A DNA stretch of 64,000 nucleotides, from contig NZ_BBZK01000003.1 of the NCBI RefSeq assembly GCF_001748085.1, forward strand, positions 186,001-250,000, given 5' to 3'. The stretch's first letter is position 1. The number at the start of each line of letters is the position of its first letter. The translations under genes were made by a program, and so were the position numbers. Below the pieces are notes generated by a model. It saw only the letters and a program-made list of their open reading frames with translations, ran no database searches and was not told the origin of the DNA. This document shows, one piece after another, positions 52,644 through 61,984 of this stretch. This DNA comes from Streptomyces sp. TP-A0874. GTDB taxonomy: Bacteria > Actinomycetota > Actinomycetes > Streptomycetales > Streptomycetaceae.

Positions 52644-52853
52644 TCAGCGGTGGCGACCAGCCTTGAGGTCGCGGAGAAAGGCGCTCCACGCGTCGGTGGG
52701 GAACAGTAGGACCGGTCCCTCGGGATGCTTGCTGTCCCGAACGGGAAGCGCCTTGGATATGGGCTCCGCGACCTCAAGGCAGGCACCACCCTCCTGATTG
52801 CTGTGGCTGCTCTTGTGCCAGCGGAAGCTGCTCAGGTCGCGGGGGGTCTCCAA
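52644..52853 (-). CDS. DUF397 protein
   Basis: A 69-residue DUF397 protein: SSFRWHKSSHSNQEGGACLE, then ALPVRDSKHPEGPVLLFPTD and AWSAFLRDLKAG. Such proteins pair with XRE-DUF5753 regulators and are proposed to act as an antitoxin-like or anti-regulator partner. It seems to start at TTG (52853) with GGAGGC 9 bases upstream, inside the last codons of the XRE gene (22-base overlap), implying coupled translation. Confidence 0.82.
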   Translation of the reverse strand: METPRDLSSFRWHKSSHSNQEGGACLEVAEPISKALPVRDSKHPEGPVLLFPTDAWSAFLRDLKAGRHR

Positions 52854-53677
52854 GGGAAGCTTGCCTCCATCACGGTCTGGATGAAAGCCGCTGACTCGTC
52901 CGGCGGCAGGGCATTCGCCCTGAGCAGATTGTATGTTAATTGATGGGCTACAACTTCTTCGTAGGCTTCGATGAGTTGACCACCCCAACCACCTTCGAGA
53001 TAGGCGATATCCGGACCGTCGGAGAAATGGAGAAGCCAGAGCGCGGAGCCCATGGCAGCGTGTTCGCCGTGGTCGATCGGCAGCAGCTGGAGGTGGATGT
53101 TCGGATGCTCCGCCATCACCAGCAGGTGTGCCAACTGTTCCCGCATGGCCGCTCTTCCTCCCACCGGTCGGCGAACCACAGCCTCATCGAGAACGACCCA
53201 GAGTGATGCGGGGGATGGTCCGTTGAGCAGCGCCTGACGTTCCATCCGAGCAGCCACCAACTCCTCAAGCCGCGCTTCGTCGCGGGGGCGACCGATGCGC
53301 AGCATCGCCCGGGCGTACTCCTCGGTCTGGAGAAGGCCCGGCACGGTGTCCAGACCGTAGGTGCAGAGGCTTGACGCCTGCGCCTCCAACTCCATGAAGC
53401 GGCGGTAGCGTCCAGGGATGGCGGCCCTGATGACCAGTGGATACAGCCGACTGAAATAGCCGTCCGTGTCGAGTGCGGCGTCGAGTGCTTCGGAGAGTTC
53501 CCGGGTTGGCATCCGGGTCGTCGTTTCCACGTGTCCGATCATCGCCGGGCTGTAGCAGACGATTTCGCCGAGTCGGGCGTGTGAGAGCCCGGCGGCGGTG
53601 CGGAGTCTGCGGAGCTCTGCCCCGTAGTAGGCCGGTACGGATTCCGTGGGGTCCAGTTCCCGTGGACGTGCTGCCAT
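52832..53677 (-). CDS. XRE-family regulator with DUF5753 domain (WhiJ-like)
   Basis: Protein of 281 residues. The N-terminal helix-turn-helix is YYGAELRRLRTAAGLSHARL, then IVCYSPAMIGHVETTTRMPT. From residue about 95 the DUF5753 domain (EAQASSLCTYGLDTVPGLLQ, VVRRPVGGRAAMREQLAHLL, LPIDHGEHAAMGSALWLLHF) may sense a ligand or bind DUF397. Together with the overlapping DUF397 gene and the divergent ATP-binding protein this is the WhiJ/AbaA-type set, paralogues of which tune development and antibiotic production in Streptomyces. ATG at 53677 is chosen; a TTG 9 bases upstream is possible. AT-richer than its neighbours in part. Confidence 0.87.
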   Translation of the reverse strand: MAARPRELDPTESVPAYYGAELRRLRTAAGLSHARLGEIVCYSPAMIGHVETTTRMPTRELSEALDAALDTDGYFSRLYPLVIRAAIPGRYRRFMELEAQASSLCTYGLDTVPGLLQTEEYARAMLRIGRPRDEARLEELVAARMERQALLNGPSPASLWVVLDEAVVRRPVGGRAAMREQLAHLLVMAEHPNIHLQLLPIDHGEHAAMGSALWLLHFSDGPDIAYLEGGWGGQLIEAYEEVVAHQLTYNLLRANALPPDESAAFIQTVMEASFPWRPPAT

Positions 53678-53819
53678 GGCTCGCAAACCTCAATCTCTAC
53701 TTCGCCCACGTAGGGGCGAAACCCCTGTTGGGTGTGGTTCTTCTGGGGCGATCCTGTGGGTACTCAACGTAGCGGGCTGGTTGCACAGGGCGACTGGCTT
53801 TGGGAAAGGTGCGACCTTG

Positions 53820-54308
53820 ATGACGCAGGCAAGCCCCAGGGATGCCGTGGTGAACCGCTTCTCACGTCACGCGCGGAGCGTCGGGCGGGCCAGGGCGGTG
53901 CTCCGGGCGCAGCTGGCGGTGTGGGGCATTGCCGGAGATGCGGCGGAGGTGGCCGAACTCCTGCTGTCGGAACTGGTCACCAATGCCGTCCGGCACGCCT
54001 GTGCGCCTCAAGGCCGGGAGATCCGGACCCTCTTCTCCGTGAACGGCGGTCTGCTGAGGTTGGAGGTCTCCGATGCGAGCGATCGGCAGCCGAGTCCGAC
54101 GGTGGCTGGAGACGGTGACGAGGGCGGACGGGGGCTGTCACTGGTCGCGGCGCTCTCCGACGACTGGGGCGTCATGCCGCGCGAGGGGGTCGGCAAGAGC
54201 GTCTGGGCGTTGGTCAAGCTCCCTGCCAGGTCAGTGGGCGGGTTGGTGGATGACTCGCGCATCAGCGCCCAGGTACTTGGGTCCCGGCACCGCCAACAGC
54301 GGCGGTGA
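53820..54308 (+). CDS. ATP-binding anti-sigma-factor-like kinase (RsbW/AbaA type)
   Basis: Serine-kinase-like ATPase of 162 residues with a HATPase_c_2 domain. N box: LLLSELVTNAVRHA; G1-like region: LRLEVSDASDRQPSP; G2: DEGGRGLSLVAALSDDWGV. GHKL residues for ATP/Mg are kept. Such proteins bind sigma or anti-anti-sigma factors; many lie next to XRE-DUF5753/DUF397 pairs, as here (divergent). ATG at 53820 is used; TTG at 53817 has slightly better spacing to AAAGG. The last 25 residues are an Arg/Gln-rich tail. Confidence 0.85.
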   Translation: MTQASPRDAVVNRFSRHARSVGRARAVLRAQLAVWGIAGDAAEVAELLLSELVTNAVRHACAPQGREIRTLFSVNGGLLRLEVSDASDRQPSPTVAGDGDEGGRGLSLVAALSDDWGVMPREGVGKSVWALVKLPARSVGGLVDDSRISAQVLGSRHRQQRR

Positions 54309-54577
54309 ACCGGCGAACCAGCGCTGCACACAGTAGGTGCCTTGCTGTTCGACGTACAGTGACCGTTCTGCCCGGGGTGCGCTCGATGCCGAGGGCAGGG
54401 TCGGCTCGATCCGTCCAGGGGCTGCCGCCAACTGGCCGCTTCCCGGGTGATGGAGAGTTCGCGGTTGACGGTGTCTCGGCGTCCGACCCGTCCGCCCGCG
54501 CCGCCGTGAGTTCGGCGGGCAGCGGCGGTGGACCGGGTTCCGTACGCCTCTCTTGTGTGCGGCGACAGAGCCGAGTG

Positions 54578-54991
54578 TCAGAAGTGTCCGGGCAGGAGTT
54601 CGGCGAGCAGGCTGCGGATGCGCTGCTCGATCTCGTCCCGGATGGGACGGACCGCTTCGACACCCTGCCCGGCCGGGTCGTCGAGCTTCCAGTCGAGGTA
54701 CTGCTTGCCGGGGAAGACGGGGCAGGAGTCGCCGCAGCCCATGGTGATCACCACATCCGAGGCTTGGACGGCCTCGACGGTCAGTACCTTCGGCCGCTCG
54801 GCGGCGATGTCGACACCGATCTCCGCCATCGCCTGGACGGCGGCCGGGTTCACGGCGTCGCCCGGTGCGGATCCCGCGGAGCCAACCTCGACCAGGCCAT
54901 CGGCGAGATGGGTGAGGAAGGCGGCGGCCATCTGCGAGCGGCCGGCGTTGTGGACGCACACGAACAGCACCGACGGCCTGGACTCAGACAC
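54578..54991 (-). CDS. arsC: Arsenate reductase, low-molecular-weight phosphatase type
   Basis: Reduces arsenate to arsenite for export. The 137-residue LMW-PTP fold shows the P-loop LFVCVHNAGRSQMAAAFL (C-x5-R-S), GSAGSAPGDAVNPAAVQAMA, and VVITMGCGDSCPVFPGKQYL with the Cys pair expected for the disulfide cascade, then DWKLDDPAGQGVEAVRPIRD. GTG start (54991) inside the 3' end of acr3 (8-base overlap). Last gene of the arsR-acr3-arsC operon. Cys pattern suggests thioredoxin/mycothiol dependence. Confidence 0.94.
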   Translation of the reverse strand: MSESRPSVLFVCVHNAGRSQMAAAFLTHLADGLVEVGSAGSAPGDAVNPAAVQAMAEIGVDIAAERPKVLTVEAVQASDVVITMGCGDSCPVFPGKQYLDWKLDDPAGQGVEAVRPIRDEIEQRIRSLLAELLPGHF

Positions 54992-56108
54992 GGGCGGATC
55001 CTTCCGGGGAGAGCGCCGACCCGGCCGTCGGCGCGGGCCGGGGGAAGAACCGGCGGGCGGCCAGGGCGACATGGACCATGCCGATGAGGACGGGGACCTC
55101 GATGAGCGGTCCGACCACCCCCGCGAGGGCCTGGCCGGAGGCGGCACCGAAGGTGGCGATGGCGACCGCGATGGCGAGTTCGAAGTTGTTGCCCGCGGCG
55201 GTGAACGCCAGCGTCGTCGCCTTCGGGTAGTCCAGCCCGGCCGCGCGGCCGACGGCCATGGACCCGGCCCACATCACGGTGAAGTACACCAGCAGGGGCA
55301 GGGCGATGCGGGCGACGTCCAGAGGCCGGGAGGTGATGGCCCCGCCCTGGAGGGCGAAGAGCACGGCGACGGTGAACAACAGGCCGTACAGGGCGAACGG
55401 GCCGATTCTCGGGATCAGCTCCGTCTCGTACCAGGTACGGCCCCGGGCCTTCTCGCCCAGGCGCCGGGTGAGGAAGCCGGCCAGCAGGGGGATGCCGAGG
55501 AAGATCAGCACGCTGCGGGCGATCTCCCACACCGAGACGTCCAGCGCGGTCTGCTCCAGGCCGAGCCAGCCCGGCAGCACGCTCAGGTAGAACCAGCCCA
55601 GCGTGGCGAACGCGACCACCTGGAACACCGAGTTCAGCGCGATCAGCACGGCGGCGGCCTCGCGGTCACCACCGGCGAGGTCGTTCCAGATGATGACCAT
55701 CGCGATGCAGCGGGCCAGGCCGACGATGATCAGGCCGGTCCGGTACTCGGGCAGATCCGGCAGGAAGACCCAGGCGAGGGCGAACATCAGCGCCGGGCCG
55801 ACGATCCAGTTCAGGGCCAGGGACGGAAGGAGCAGACGGCGGTCGCGGGTGACGGTGTCCAGACGGTCGTAGCGGACTCTTGCGAGGACCGGGTACATCA
55901 TCACGAGCAGGCCGAGCGCGATCGGCAGTGAGACGCCGGCGACGGTGACCTTCGCCAGCAAGTCCCCCAGGCCGGGAACGAGCCGGCCCAGTCCGAGGCC
56001 GGCGGCCATCGCGAGCAGAATCCACCCGGCGAGAAACCGGTCCAGGAACGACAGCCGCGCGGCCACCGGCCCCGCGGGCACCGCTGCGGTGGTGGCTTCC
56101 GGGTTCAC
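54984..56108 (-). CDS. acr3: ACR3-family arsenite efflux permease
   Basis: Membrane exporter of arsenite (374 residues, ten predicted helices beginning FLAGWILLAMAAGLGLGRLV). ACR3 hallmarks: NWIVGPALMFALAWVFLPDL, LIIVGLARCIAMVIIWNDLA (the conserved Cys), ALNSVFQVVAFATLGWFYL, and FTAAGNNFELAIAVAIATFG. GTG start overlaps the arsR stop (GTGA). Belongs to the arsenic operon and is more typical of actinobacteria than ArsB. Confidence 0.95.
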   Translation of the reverse strand: MNPEATTAAVPAGPVAARLSFLDRFLAGWILLAMAAGLGLGRLVPGLGDLLAKVTVAGVSLPIALGLLVMMYPVLARVRYDRLDTVTRDRRLLLPSLALNWIVGPALMFALAWVFLPDLPEYRTGLIIVGLARCIAMVIIWNDLAGGDREAAAVLIALNSVFQVVAFATLGWFYLSVLPGWLGLEQTALDVSVWEIARSVLIFLGIPLLAGFLTRRLGEKARGRTWYETELIPRIGPFALYGLLFTVAVLFALQGGAITSRPLDVARIALPLLVYFTVMWAGSMAVGRAAGLDYPKATTLAFTAAGNNFELAIAVAIATFGAASGQALAGVVGPLIEVPVLIGMVHVALAARRFFPRPAPTAGSALSPEGSARV

Positions 56109-56506
56109 GAGGGGCCTCCGGCGGGCCCGGTCTCGGCCGGCGGCTGCCCGGCGGGGCGGGTGAGAATCGTGGCCAGGCGGTCGGTCGTCTGCGGCAGCAG
56201 CCGGTAGTACACCCACGTTCCGCGCCGCTCGGAGTCGATGAGTCCGGCCTGCTTCAGCAGCTTGAGGTGATGGGAGATGGTCGGCTGGGACAGCTCGAAG
56301 GCCGGGGTGAGGTCGCAGACGCAGATCTCCCCGCCGGCGCGGGAGGCGATCATCGACAGCAGCCGTAGCCGCACCGGGTCGCCCAGCGCCTTGAACACCT
56401 TCGCCAGTTCGATGGCCTGGTTTTCGTCCAGGGGGGTGGTCAGCAGTGCGGGGCAGCATCCGCCGACGCCATCCTGCCCGAGCACCTCGAGCCCTTGTTT
56501 CGACAT
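56105..56506 (-). CDS. arsR: ArsR-family metalloregulator
   Basis: Arsenite-responsive repressor of 133 residues. The winged helix has LAKVFKALGDPVRLRLLSMI, ELSQPTISHHLKLLKQAGLI and SERRGTWVYYRLLP; the metal-binding CVC of helix alpha-3 is in EICVCDLTPAFE. An additional CC pair lies near the N-terminus (GGCCPAL). First gene of the operon, divergent from arsI, so a single regulated region of 80 bases should drive both. Confidence 0.94.
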   Translation of the reverse strand: MSKQGLEVLGQDGVGGCCPALLTTPLDENQAIELAKVFKALGDPVRLRLLSMIASRAGGEICVCDLTPAFELSQPTISHHLKLLKQAGLIDSERRGTWVYYRLLPQTTDRLATILTRPAGQPPAETGPAGGPS

Positions 56507-56586
56507 GCTTCTATGTTGACGTTTCTCGATCCAAGGCGCAAGCTTGAATCGGTAATCATCAATGCAGCCTGTTCGGAGAGGTCACC
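56507..56586. promoter_or_regulatory. Divergent arsR/arsI promoter region
   Basis: Eighty AT-rich bases between the two starts, including GTTGACG on one side and AATCGGTAATCATCAAT on the other. It must hold both promoters and an ArsR site, but no clean palindrome stands out. Confidence 0.5.
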
Positions 56587-57006
56587 ATGTCCCGTGCCCA
56601 GCTCGCGCTCAACGTCGCCGACCTCGAAGCGTCGGTCACCTTCTACTCCAAGCTGTTCGGTGTCGAGCCCGCCAAGCGCCGCCCCGGCTACGCCAACTTC
56701 GCGATCAGCGCCCCGCCGCTCAAGCTCGTCCTCATCGAGGGCGAGCCAGGACAGCAGACCCGCCTGGACCACCTCGGCGTCGAGGTCGGCACCACAGACG
56801 AGGTCGGCGCCGCAACCACCCGGCTCAGGGAGGCTGGACTCGCGACATTCGAGGAGAACGACACCTCCTGCTGCTACGCCCTCCAGGACAAGGCGTGGGT
56901 GCATGGCCCCGGTGGGGAGCCGTGGGAGGTCTACGTGGTCAAGGCCGATACGGAGCAGATGGGCAAGAGCGCTACTCCGGACGGTGACGCCTGCTGCGGC
57001 GGGTAG
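56587..57006 (+). CDS. arsI: ArsI/CadI-family vicinal-oxygen-chelate protein, probable organoarsenical C-As lyase
   Basis: VOC-fold enzyme of 139 residues. ArsI/CadI features: MSRAQLALNVADLEASVTFY, GVEPAKRRPGYANFAI, LDHLGVEVGTT (metal His), and TSCCYALQDKAWVHGPGGEP with the vicinal Cys pair that binds trivalent methylarsenical, followed by EVYVV carrying the metal Glu. A second CC near the C-terminus (DACCGG) is also typical. ArsI of known function cleaves the C-As bond of methylarsonous acid; related CadI proteins respond to cadmium. The ars context favours arsenic. GGAGAGG precedes the ATG. Confidence 0.9.
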   Translation: MSRAQLALNVADLEASVTFYSKLFGVEPAKRRPGYANFAISAPPLKLVLIEGEPGQQTRLDHLGVEVGTTDEVGAATTRLREAGLATFEENDTSCCYALQDKAWVHGPGGEPWEVYVVKADTEQMGKSATPDGDACCGG

Positions 57007-57168
57007 TGGCGCTGACACCGGATCGGCGGAGCCCAGCCGACGGTTGCCCGCGGTGCCTGTGAACAGCCGACAGCGTCTCCACCGCTCCTCTGGCCCCAGT
57101 CGATCCGCCGTTGCCGGGACGCGAGTGGACGCAGGTCGCCGCTGCTGCCGATCAGGCCTGTCTCCTCG

Positions 57169-57888
57169 CTAGGCGGAAGGGGCGACCAGGGCGTCGGACT
57201 GGTACGAGCGCCGCAGCGCGTCGGCGATGAAGCCGCTCGCCTTCAGCTCTTCGACGAGGTCCCGCAGGAACCGGACGGTCTCCGGCCGCCGGTTCCTGGT
57301 CGTGCCGAGCGCTTGCCGGATCTGCATGAAACGGTCTCCGATCATCCGGACGTCGGGGTTGGCCGCGACGAACTCGGTCATCGGCTGCCGGATGCCGGCC
57401 GCGACTTCCAGCCCCTCGCTGCGGAAGGTGTCGACCCCTTCGTCGCCACGCACAACGCTCGCGTGCCGCAGGGTGCGGGTCAGGAAGAGGTCGTAGGCGG
57501 AGCCGCGCTTCACGCCGATGCGTACCCCCGCGCGGTCGACGTCCGCCGCCGTGACCAGCGGGGACCCCTGGGGCACGGCGAACACGCCCTCGATCACCAC
57601 GTACGGTGCGGTGAAGGCGACCTCCTCCTCGCGCGCCGGCTCGACGGCGAGGAAACCGATGTCCGTCCGGCCCGTGGTCAGCGCTTGCTGCGACTTCCGC
57701 GCCGCGTCGAAGCAGACCAGCTCCACCGGCACCCCCAGCCGTGCGCCGATCTCCCGCGCGATGTCCACCGTGACGCCTTTGGGCGCTGTCGGCGTGCCCT
57801 GGGCCAGCACCGGGTTGCCGAGGTTGATCGAGGCCCGAAGTACCCCACTGGGCGCCAGGTCCGTGGTGACAGCGGTTGTAATGACCAT
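57169..57888 (-). CDS. Amino-acid-type solute-binding-protein domain without signal peptide
   Basis: Protein of about 239 residues with a family 3 (amino-acid) binding-protein fold: GVLRASINLGNPVLAQG, VTVDIAREIGARLGVPVELV, TGRTDIGFLAVEPAREEEVA, VIEGVFAVPQGSPLV, RIGVKRGSAYDLFLTRTLRH and SGFIADALRRSYQSDALVAP. No signal peptide or lipobox is visible at the ATG (57888) and the upstream frame is Arg/Pro-rich without a hydrophobic core. It may work in the cytoplasm or be a sensor-like orphan; a missed signal sequence is less likely. It lies downstream of the urease genes on the same strand, 168 bases after ureD. Confidence 0.78.
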   Translation of the reverse strand: MVITTAVTTDLAPSGVLRASINLGNPVLAQGTPTAPKGVTVDIAREIGARLGVPVELVCFDAARKSQQALTTGRTDIGFLAVEPAREEEVAFTAPYVVIEGVFAVPQGSPLVTAADVDRAGVRIGVKRGSAYDLFLTRTLRHASVVRGDEGVDTFRSEGLEVAAGIRQPMTEFVAANPDVRMIGDRFMQIRQALGTTRNRRPETVRFLRDLVEELKASGFIADALRRSYQSDALVAPSA

Positions 57889-58055
57889 GATCGGAGTGTA
57901 GAGGTCGGGGGGAAGAAGCCCTCCCGGAAAGCCACATGCTCCGGCGCGGTCGGTCGCTGCCGGAGCTGGGCCGGGCGCACCCGTCCGGAGGCGAGGCAGG
58001 CCTGCGGCGGCCCGCACCGCTGCCGCCGACGAGGAGGGCGGGCTGCCCGGTCGGC

Positions 58056-58802
58056 TCAGGAAGCACCGCGGAGGTCCTGGAGCCAGGACTGCCACACGGC
58101 GTCGAGCTCCTCCTCCACGGTGTGGGCCTGGTCGCTGACCAGCCGGATGACGGCGCCCCGCTGGGCGAGGGGCGTGGTGTAGGGGTGGCTGAGGTCGTCG
58201 GGGGTCCAACCGAAGGCCGCCACCGAGGACATGACTCGGCCCGAGCCGATGATCCCGGGCAGTTCCCGCTCCTCCGGGTCGCTCAGGTCCAGGTCCTCCA
58301 CCAGCAGGGCGGTGCCGCCCGAGCGGACCCGGGCCAGCGAACGCAGACCCCCGCCGCGTTCCCCGGAGCGCCCCAGCACGAGCGTCTCCCGCCACAGCAT
58401 CCGGGCGCCCCGGCCGAGTCGGACGTCCATGCACCGCCGGGTCGCAGCCCCGGCCGCCGCGACGAACGGCCGCCCGGGCCAGACGAGCAGCGCGCCGTCC
58501 CCGAGATCCACCCGGGCCCGCCAGGCCGAACTCCGTCCGCCCCGGTGGTCGTAGGCCACCAGCCCCGCCGGTTCCAACAGCTCCAGCCGGGCATGGGCAC
58601 CGGCTCGCACCCGCAGTCGGAGGTCGTCACCGGAGAGCAGGCCGGCCCGGCTGCCGACGAGGGCGATGCGGGGGCCGTGCGGGCCGGCGTGGAGCGGCCG
58701 CGGCGTGAGGAAGGTGCCGGGCCGCAGGGTGGTGGCGATGTGCGCGCCGCCCTCGCCCCGGTGCACCTCCACCACCGTCGGCCGGGTCTCCTCGGTGGCC
58801 AT
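58056..58802 (-). CDS. ureD: Urease accessory protein UreD
   Basis: Scaffold (248 residues) of the UreD-UreF-UreG complex that loads nickel into apo-urease. UreD-like features: TTLRPGTFLTPRPLHAGPHG, LLSGDDLRLRVRAGAHARLE, YDHRGGRSSAWRARVDLGDG, LVWPGRPFVAAAGAATRR and WRETLVLGRSGERGGG. Its ATG overlaps the ureG stop (ATGA). It is last in ureA-B-C-F-G-D. The sequence is divergent from classical UreD, as in the second-type actinobacterial ureases. Confidence 0.9.
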   Translation of the reverse strand: MATEETRPTVVEVHRGEGGAHIATTLRPGTFLTPRPLHAGPHGPRIALVGSRAGLLSGDDLRLRVRAGAHARLELLEPAGLVAYDHRGGRSSAWRARVDLGDGALLVWPGRPFVAAAGAATRRCMDVRLGRGARMLWRETLVLGRSGERGGGLRSLARVRSGGTALLVEDLDLSDPEERELPGIIGSGRVMSSVAAFGWTPDDLSHPYTTPLAQRGAVIRLVSDQAHTVEEELDAVWQSWLQDLRGAS

Positions 58803-59545
58803 CAGGCCACGGGGGCCGGGTCCGAGCCCCGATCCGCCTGCGGCTGCTCGTCGTGGCCGTGGCTGTGCGGGGCCATCGGCCCGGGGTCGCGGGGGGAGTG
58901 CTCACCGGCCCGGTGCCGGGCGAGGACGTCCTCCACCCAGGCGCACAGCCGGGTGACGGAGTCCGGGTCGTGCTGGGAGAGCGGCAGGACGGGCAGCCCC
59001 TCGCGGGCCCGCTCGGCGTCGGTGGCCATCCGCCGCACGTCGACGCCGACGTGCGGCGCGAGGTCCGTCTTGTTGATCACCAGCAGGTCGGCGCGTGCGA
59101 TGCCCGGTCCGCCCTTGCGTGCCACGTCGCCGCCGCCGGCGACGTCCAGGCAGAAGATCTGGGCGTCGGCCAGGGCCGGGCTGAAGGTCGCGGTCAGGTT
59201 GTCCCCGCCGCTCTCCACGAGCACCAGGTCCAGCGGGCCGAACCGTTCCTCCAGGTCCTCGATCGCGTCCAGGTTGAGGCTCACGTCGTCCCGGATAGCG
59301 GTGTGCGGGCAGGCGCCGGTCTCCACGGCCCGGATCCGCTCCGGGTCCAGCACCCCGGCGGTGCGCAGGAAGCGGGCGTCCTCGTCGGTGTAGATGTCGT
59401 TGGTGACGACGGCCATCGAGAGCCGGCCGGCGAGTCCCCGGCAGAGGGTGGCCAGGATGTGGCTCTTGCCGGTGCCGACCGGTCCGGCGACGCCGAGCCG
59501 CAGTGCGGGGACCGGCCGGCCGGGACGGGCGGTGGTGTCAGGCAT
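58802..59545 (-). CDS. ureG: Urease accessory GTPase UreG
   Basis: GTPase powering nickel delivery to urease; 247 residues. P-loop [20 protein letters not shown] (GKS rather than the usual GKT), [27 protein letters not shown] with the nickel-binding [23 protein letters not shown] and [14 protein letters not shown]. The C-terminal tail is longer than usual and His-containing ([10 protein letters not shown]), which might help hold nickel since ureE is absent. Overlaps ureF by 8 bases and ureD by 4. Confidence 0.95.
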   Translation of the reverse strand: MPDTTARPGRPVPALRLGVAGPVGTGKSHILATLCRGLAGRLSMAVVTNDIYTDEDARFLRTAGVLDPERIRAVETGACPHTAIRDDVSLNLDAIEDLEERFGPLDLVLVESGGDNLTATFSPALADAQIFCLDVAGGGDVARKGGPGIARADLLVINKTDLAPHVGVDVRRMATDAERAREGLPVLPLSQHDPDSVTRLCAWVEDVLARHRAGEHSPRDPGPMAPHSHGHDEQPQADRGSDPAPVA

Positions 59546-60278
59546 GGAAGAGTCTCCGTTCTCGTCGGTCGTGATCGAGCGCCCACCGCTCCACGAGCGG
59601 CGCGGTGCGCGCGGGCAGTTCGTCGGGACAGGTGACGGCCAGCGCCCGGGCCACCGTGGAGGCGGCCTCGGCTTCGGCCTCCAGCACCCAGGCGGCCATG
59701 TCCAGCGGGTCCACGGGCAGCAGCTTCAGCGCCGCGGCCGCGACCGTCTGCAAGTCGTCGTAGAGCACGATGTACGCCAGGTCCGTCTCGGCGACCCGGA
59801 GCGCCGTGGCCAGCGCGCCCAGCGCCACCGGCCGTAGCGGCCGCAGCCCGGGTACGGCCGCCGCCGCGGTGTGCAGGGCCGTGACGGCCGGGTGCTCCGG
59901 CGCCACCCGCCGGGCGAGCCGGTGCAGTCCGCGTCCCACCGCCGCCGAGGCGCCCCGCAACGGGGCGGCGGCGGTACGGGCCGCCAGCTCCACCTGGAGC
60001 GGGCCGTAGTCGACGGACCGCTGCTCGGCGGCCCGTCGGGCCAGTACGGCGCCCGCCGCTTCGGTGAGGGTCACCGTGCGCAGCCGGGAGCGGAGGTAGG
60101 CGGGCAGTTGCCGGGCCGTCAGGCCGGCGGCGACCGCCGCCTCCAACCCCGCGGACTGCGCGTACGCGCCCACCGGGAGCCGCCCGTCGGCCAGGAGCAG
60201 GGCGGCCAGACCGGACGCCGCCGGGGAGCCGGCCGGCCGCGGGCCGGGGAGGACGGTGCGGGGACGGTCGGTGCGCAT
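59538..60278 (-). CDS. ureF: Urease accessory protein UreF
   Basis: All-helical activator (246 residues) linking UreD to UreG. Signature: [20 protein letters not shown] near residue 30, then [40 protein letters not shown] and [23 protein letters not shown] overlaps the ureC stop (ATGA). Second-type urease members show this Ala/Arg-rich composition. The C-terminus RRERRLFHA reaches into ureG. Confidence 0.91.
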   Translation of the reverse strand: MRTDRPRTVLPGPRPAGSPAASGLAALLLADGRLPVGAYAQSAGLEAAVAAGLTARQLPAYLRSRLRTVTLTEAAGAVLARRAAEQRSVDYGPLQVELAARTAAAPLRGASAAVGRGLHRLARRVAPEHPAVTALHTAAAAVPGLRPLRPVALGALATALRVAETDLAYIVLYDDLQTVAAAALKLLPVDPLDMAAWVLEAEAEAASTVARALAVTCPDELPARTAPLVERWALDHDRRERRLFHA

Positions 60279-61984
60279 CAGAAGAGGCTGTAGCGCTGGG
60301 CGAGCGGCAGCTCGAGGGCGGGGGAGGGCTCCACCAGCTCCCCGTCGATCCGGATCTCGAAGGTCTCCGGATCGACGTCGATCCGCGGCAGCGCGGTGTT
60401 GTTCGGCATGTCCTCCTTCGTCAGCCCGCGGGTGGGGCGGATGGGCACCAGCCGCCGGGAGAGCGCGAGCCGGTCGGCGAGCCCGTCCTCCAGGGCGGCC
60501 GGGGAGACGAAGCTCACCGACAGGTGCGGTGCGCCGGATCCGGTGGCGGGGAGCGTGGAGCGGAGCAGCACCGGTTCGGTGGTGGGGATGGCCGCGTTGG
60601 GATCGCCGATCGGGGCGTGCACGACGGCACCGCCCTTGAGCACGGCGGCCGGACGGATGCCGAAGAACGCCGGGTCCCACAGGACCAGATCGGCGAGTTT
60701 GCCGGGCTCGACGGAGCCGACCCAGTCGTCGATGCCGTGGGCGACGGCCGGGCAGATGGTGTACTTGGCCACGTAGCGGCGGGCCCGTTCGTTGTCGGCG
60801 GGCGACAGCGACTCGGGGACGCCGAAACGCCGCTTCATCTCGTGGGCGACCTGCCAGGTGCGGGTGACGACCTCGCCGATCCGCCCCATCGCGTGTGCGT
60901 CGGAGGAGGTGATCGACAGGGCGCCCAGGTCCTGCAGGACGTCCTCGGCGGCGATCGTGCTCGGCCGGATGCGGGACTCGGCGAAGGCGAGGTCCTCCGG
61001 CACCCGGGGGTTGAGGTTGTGGCAGACCATCAGCATGTCGAGGTGTTCGGCGACGGTGTTGACGGTGTGCGGCAGCGTCGGGTTGGTGGAGGCGGGCAGC
61101 ACGTTGGCGTGCGAGGCGGCGGTGATGATGTCCGGCGCATGGCCGCCGCCGGCGCCCTCGGCGTGGAAGACGTGGATGCCTCGGCCGCCGATGGCCTCCA
61201 GGGTGCGCTCGACGTAACCGGACTCGTTGAGGCTGTCGGCGTGCAGGGCCACCTGGAGCCCGTGGGCCTCGGCGGCACGGAGCGCGCCGTCGATGGTGGC
61301 CGGGCCCGCGCCCCAGTCCTCGTGCACCTTGTAGCCGCCGGCGCCCGCCATCGCCTGCTCCCGCAGCGACTGAGCGCTGACCGTGCCCTTGCCGAACAGC
61401 AGGACGTTGAGCGGAAGTCCGTCCATGGCCCGGTGCATCAGCCGCAGATGCCGGGGCCCGGCGGTGACGGTGGTGGCCTTGGAGCCCTCGGTGGGACCGC
61501 TGCCGCCGCCCACCACGGTGGTGGTGCCGGTGGCGACGGCCTCCCACATGGTGTGCGGGGTGAGCATGTGGACGTGGGTGTCGACGGTTCCGGCGGTGAG
61601 GATCCGCCCCTCTCCGGAGACGACGTCGGTACCGGGGCCGATCACCAGCTCCGGGTGCACCCCGTCCGAGACGGCCGGGTTGCCAGCCTTGCCGAGTGCG
61701 ACGATCCGGCCGTCCCGCACTCCGACGTCCGCCTTGACCACCCCCCAGTGGTCGAGCACCACCGCGTTGGTGATCACCAGGTCGAGCGCGCCGTCGGCGT
61801 GGGACCGGGAGGACTGCACCATCGAGTCGCGGATGCTCTTGCCGCCCCCGAAGACCGCCTCGTCCCCGCCGAGGCACCGGTCCTCCTCCACCTCGATCCA
61901 CAGGTCGGTGTCCGCCAGCCGGAGCGAGTCGCCCCGGCTCGGGCCGTACAGCGCGGCGTACTCGCCGCGCGTCAGCTCGGCCAT
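60278..61984 (-). CDS. ureC: Urease alpha subunit UreC
   Basis: Catalytic subunit (568 residues) hydrolysing urea to ammonia and carbamate with a di-nickel centre. Nickel His pair in [10 protein letters not shown]; carbamylated Lys in [12 protein letters not shown]; His ligands in [10 protein letters not shown] and [16 protein letters not shown]; Asp ligand in [12 protein letters not shown]. The mobile flap reads [15 protein letters not shown], keeping Cys and catalytic His but with Asn where classical ureases have His (CHHLD). These changes mark a non-classical actinobacterial lineage. Start overlaps ureB by 13 bases. Confidence 0.95.
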   Translation of the reverse strand: MAELTRGEYAALYGPSRGDSLRLADTDLWIEVEEDRCLGGDEAVFGGGKSIRDSMVQSSRSHADGALDLVITNAVVLDHWGVVKADVGVRDGRIVALGKAGNPAVSDGVHPELVIGPGTDVVSGEGRILTAGTVDTHVHMLTPHTMWEAVATGTTTVVGGGSGPTEGSKATTVTAGPRHLRLMHRAMDGLPLNVLLFGKGTVSAQSLREQAMAGAGGYKVHEDWGAGPATIDGALRAAEAHGLQVALHADSLNESGYVERTLEAIGGRGIHVFHAEGAGGGHAPDIITAASHANVLPASTNPTLPHTVNTVAEHLDMLMVCHNLNPRVPEDLAFAESRIRPSTIAAEDVLQDLGALSITSSDAHAMGRIGEVVTRTWQVAHEMKRRFGVPESLSPADNERARRYVAKYTICPAVAHGIDDWVGSVEPGKLADLVLWDPAFFGIRPAAVLKGGAVVHAPIGDPNAAIPTTEPVLLRSTLPATGSGAPHLSVSFVSPAALEDGLADRLALSRRLVPIRPTRGLTKEDMPNNTALPRIDVDPETFEIRIDGELVEPSPALELPLAQRYSLF

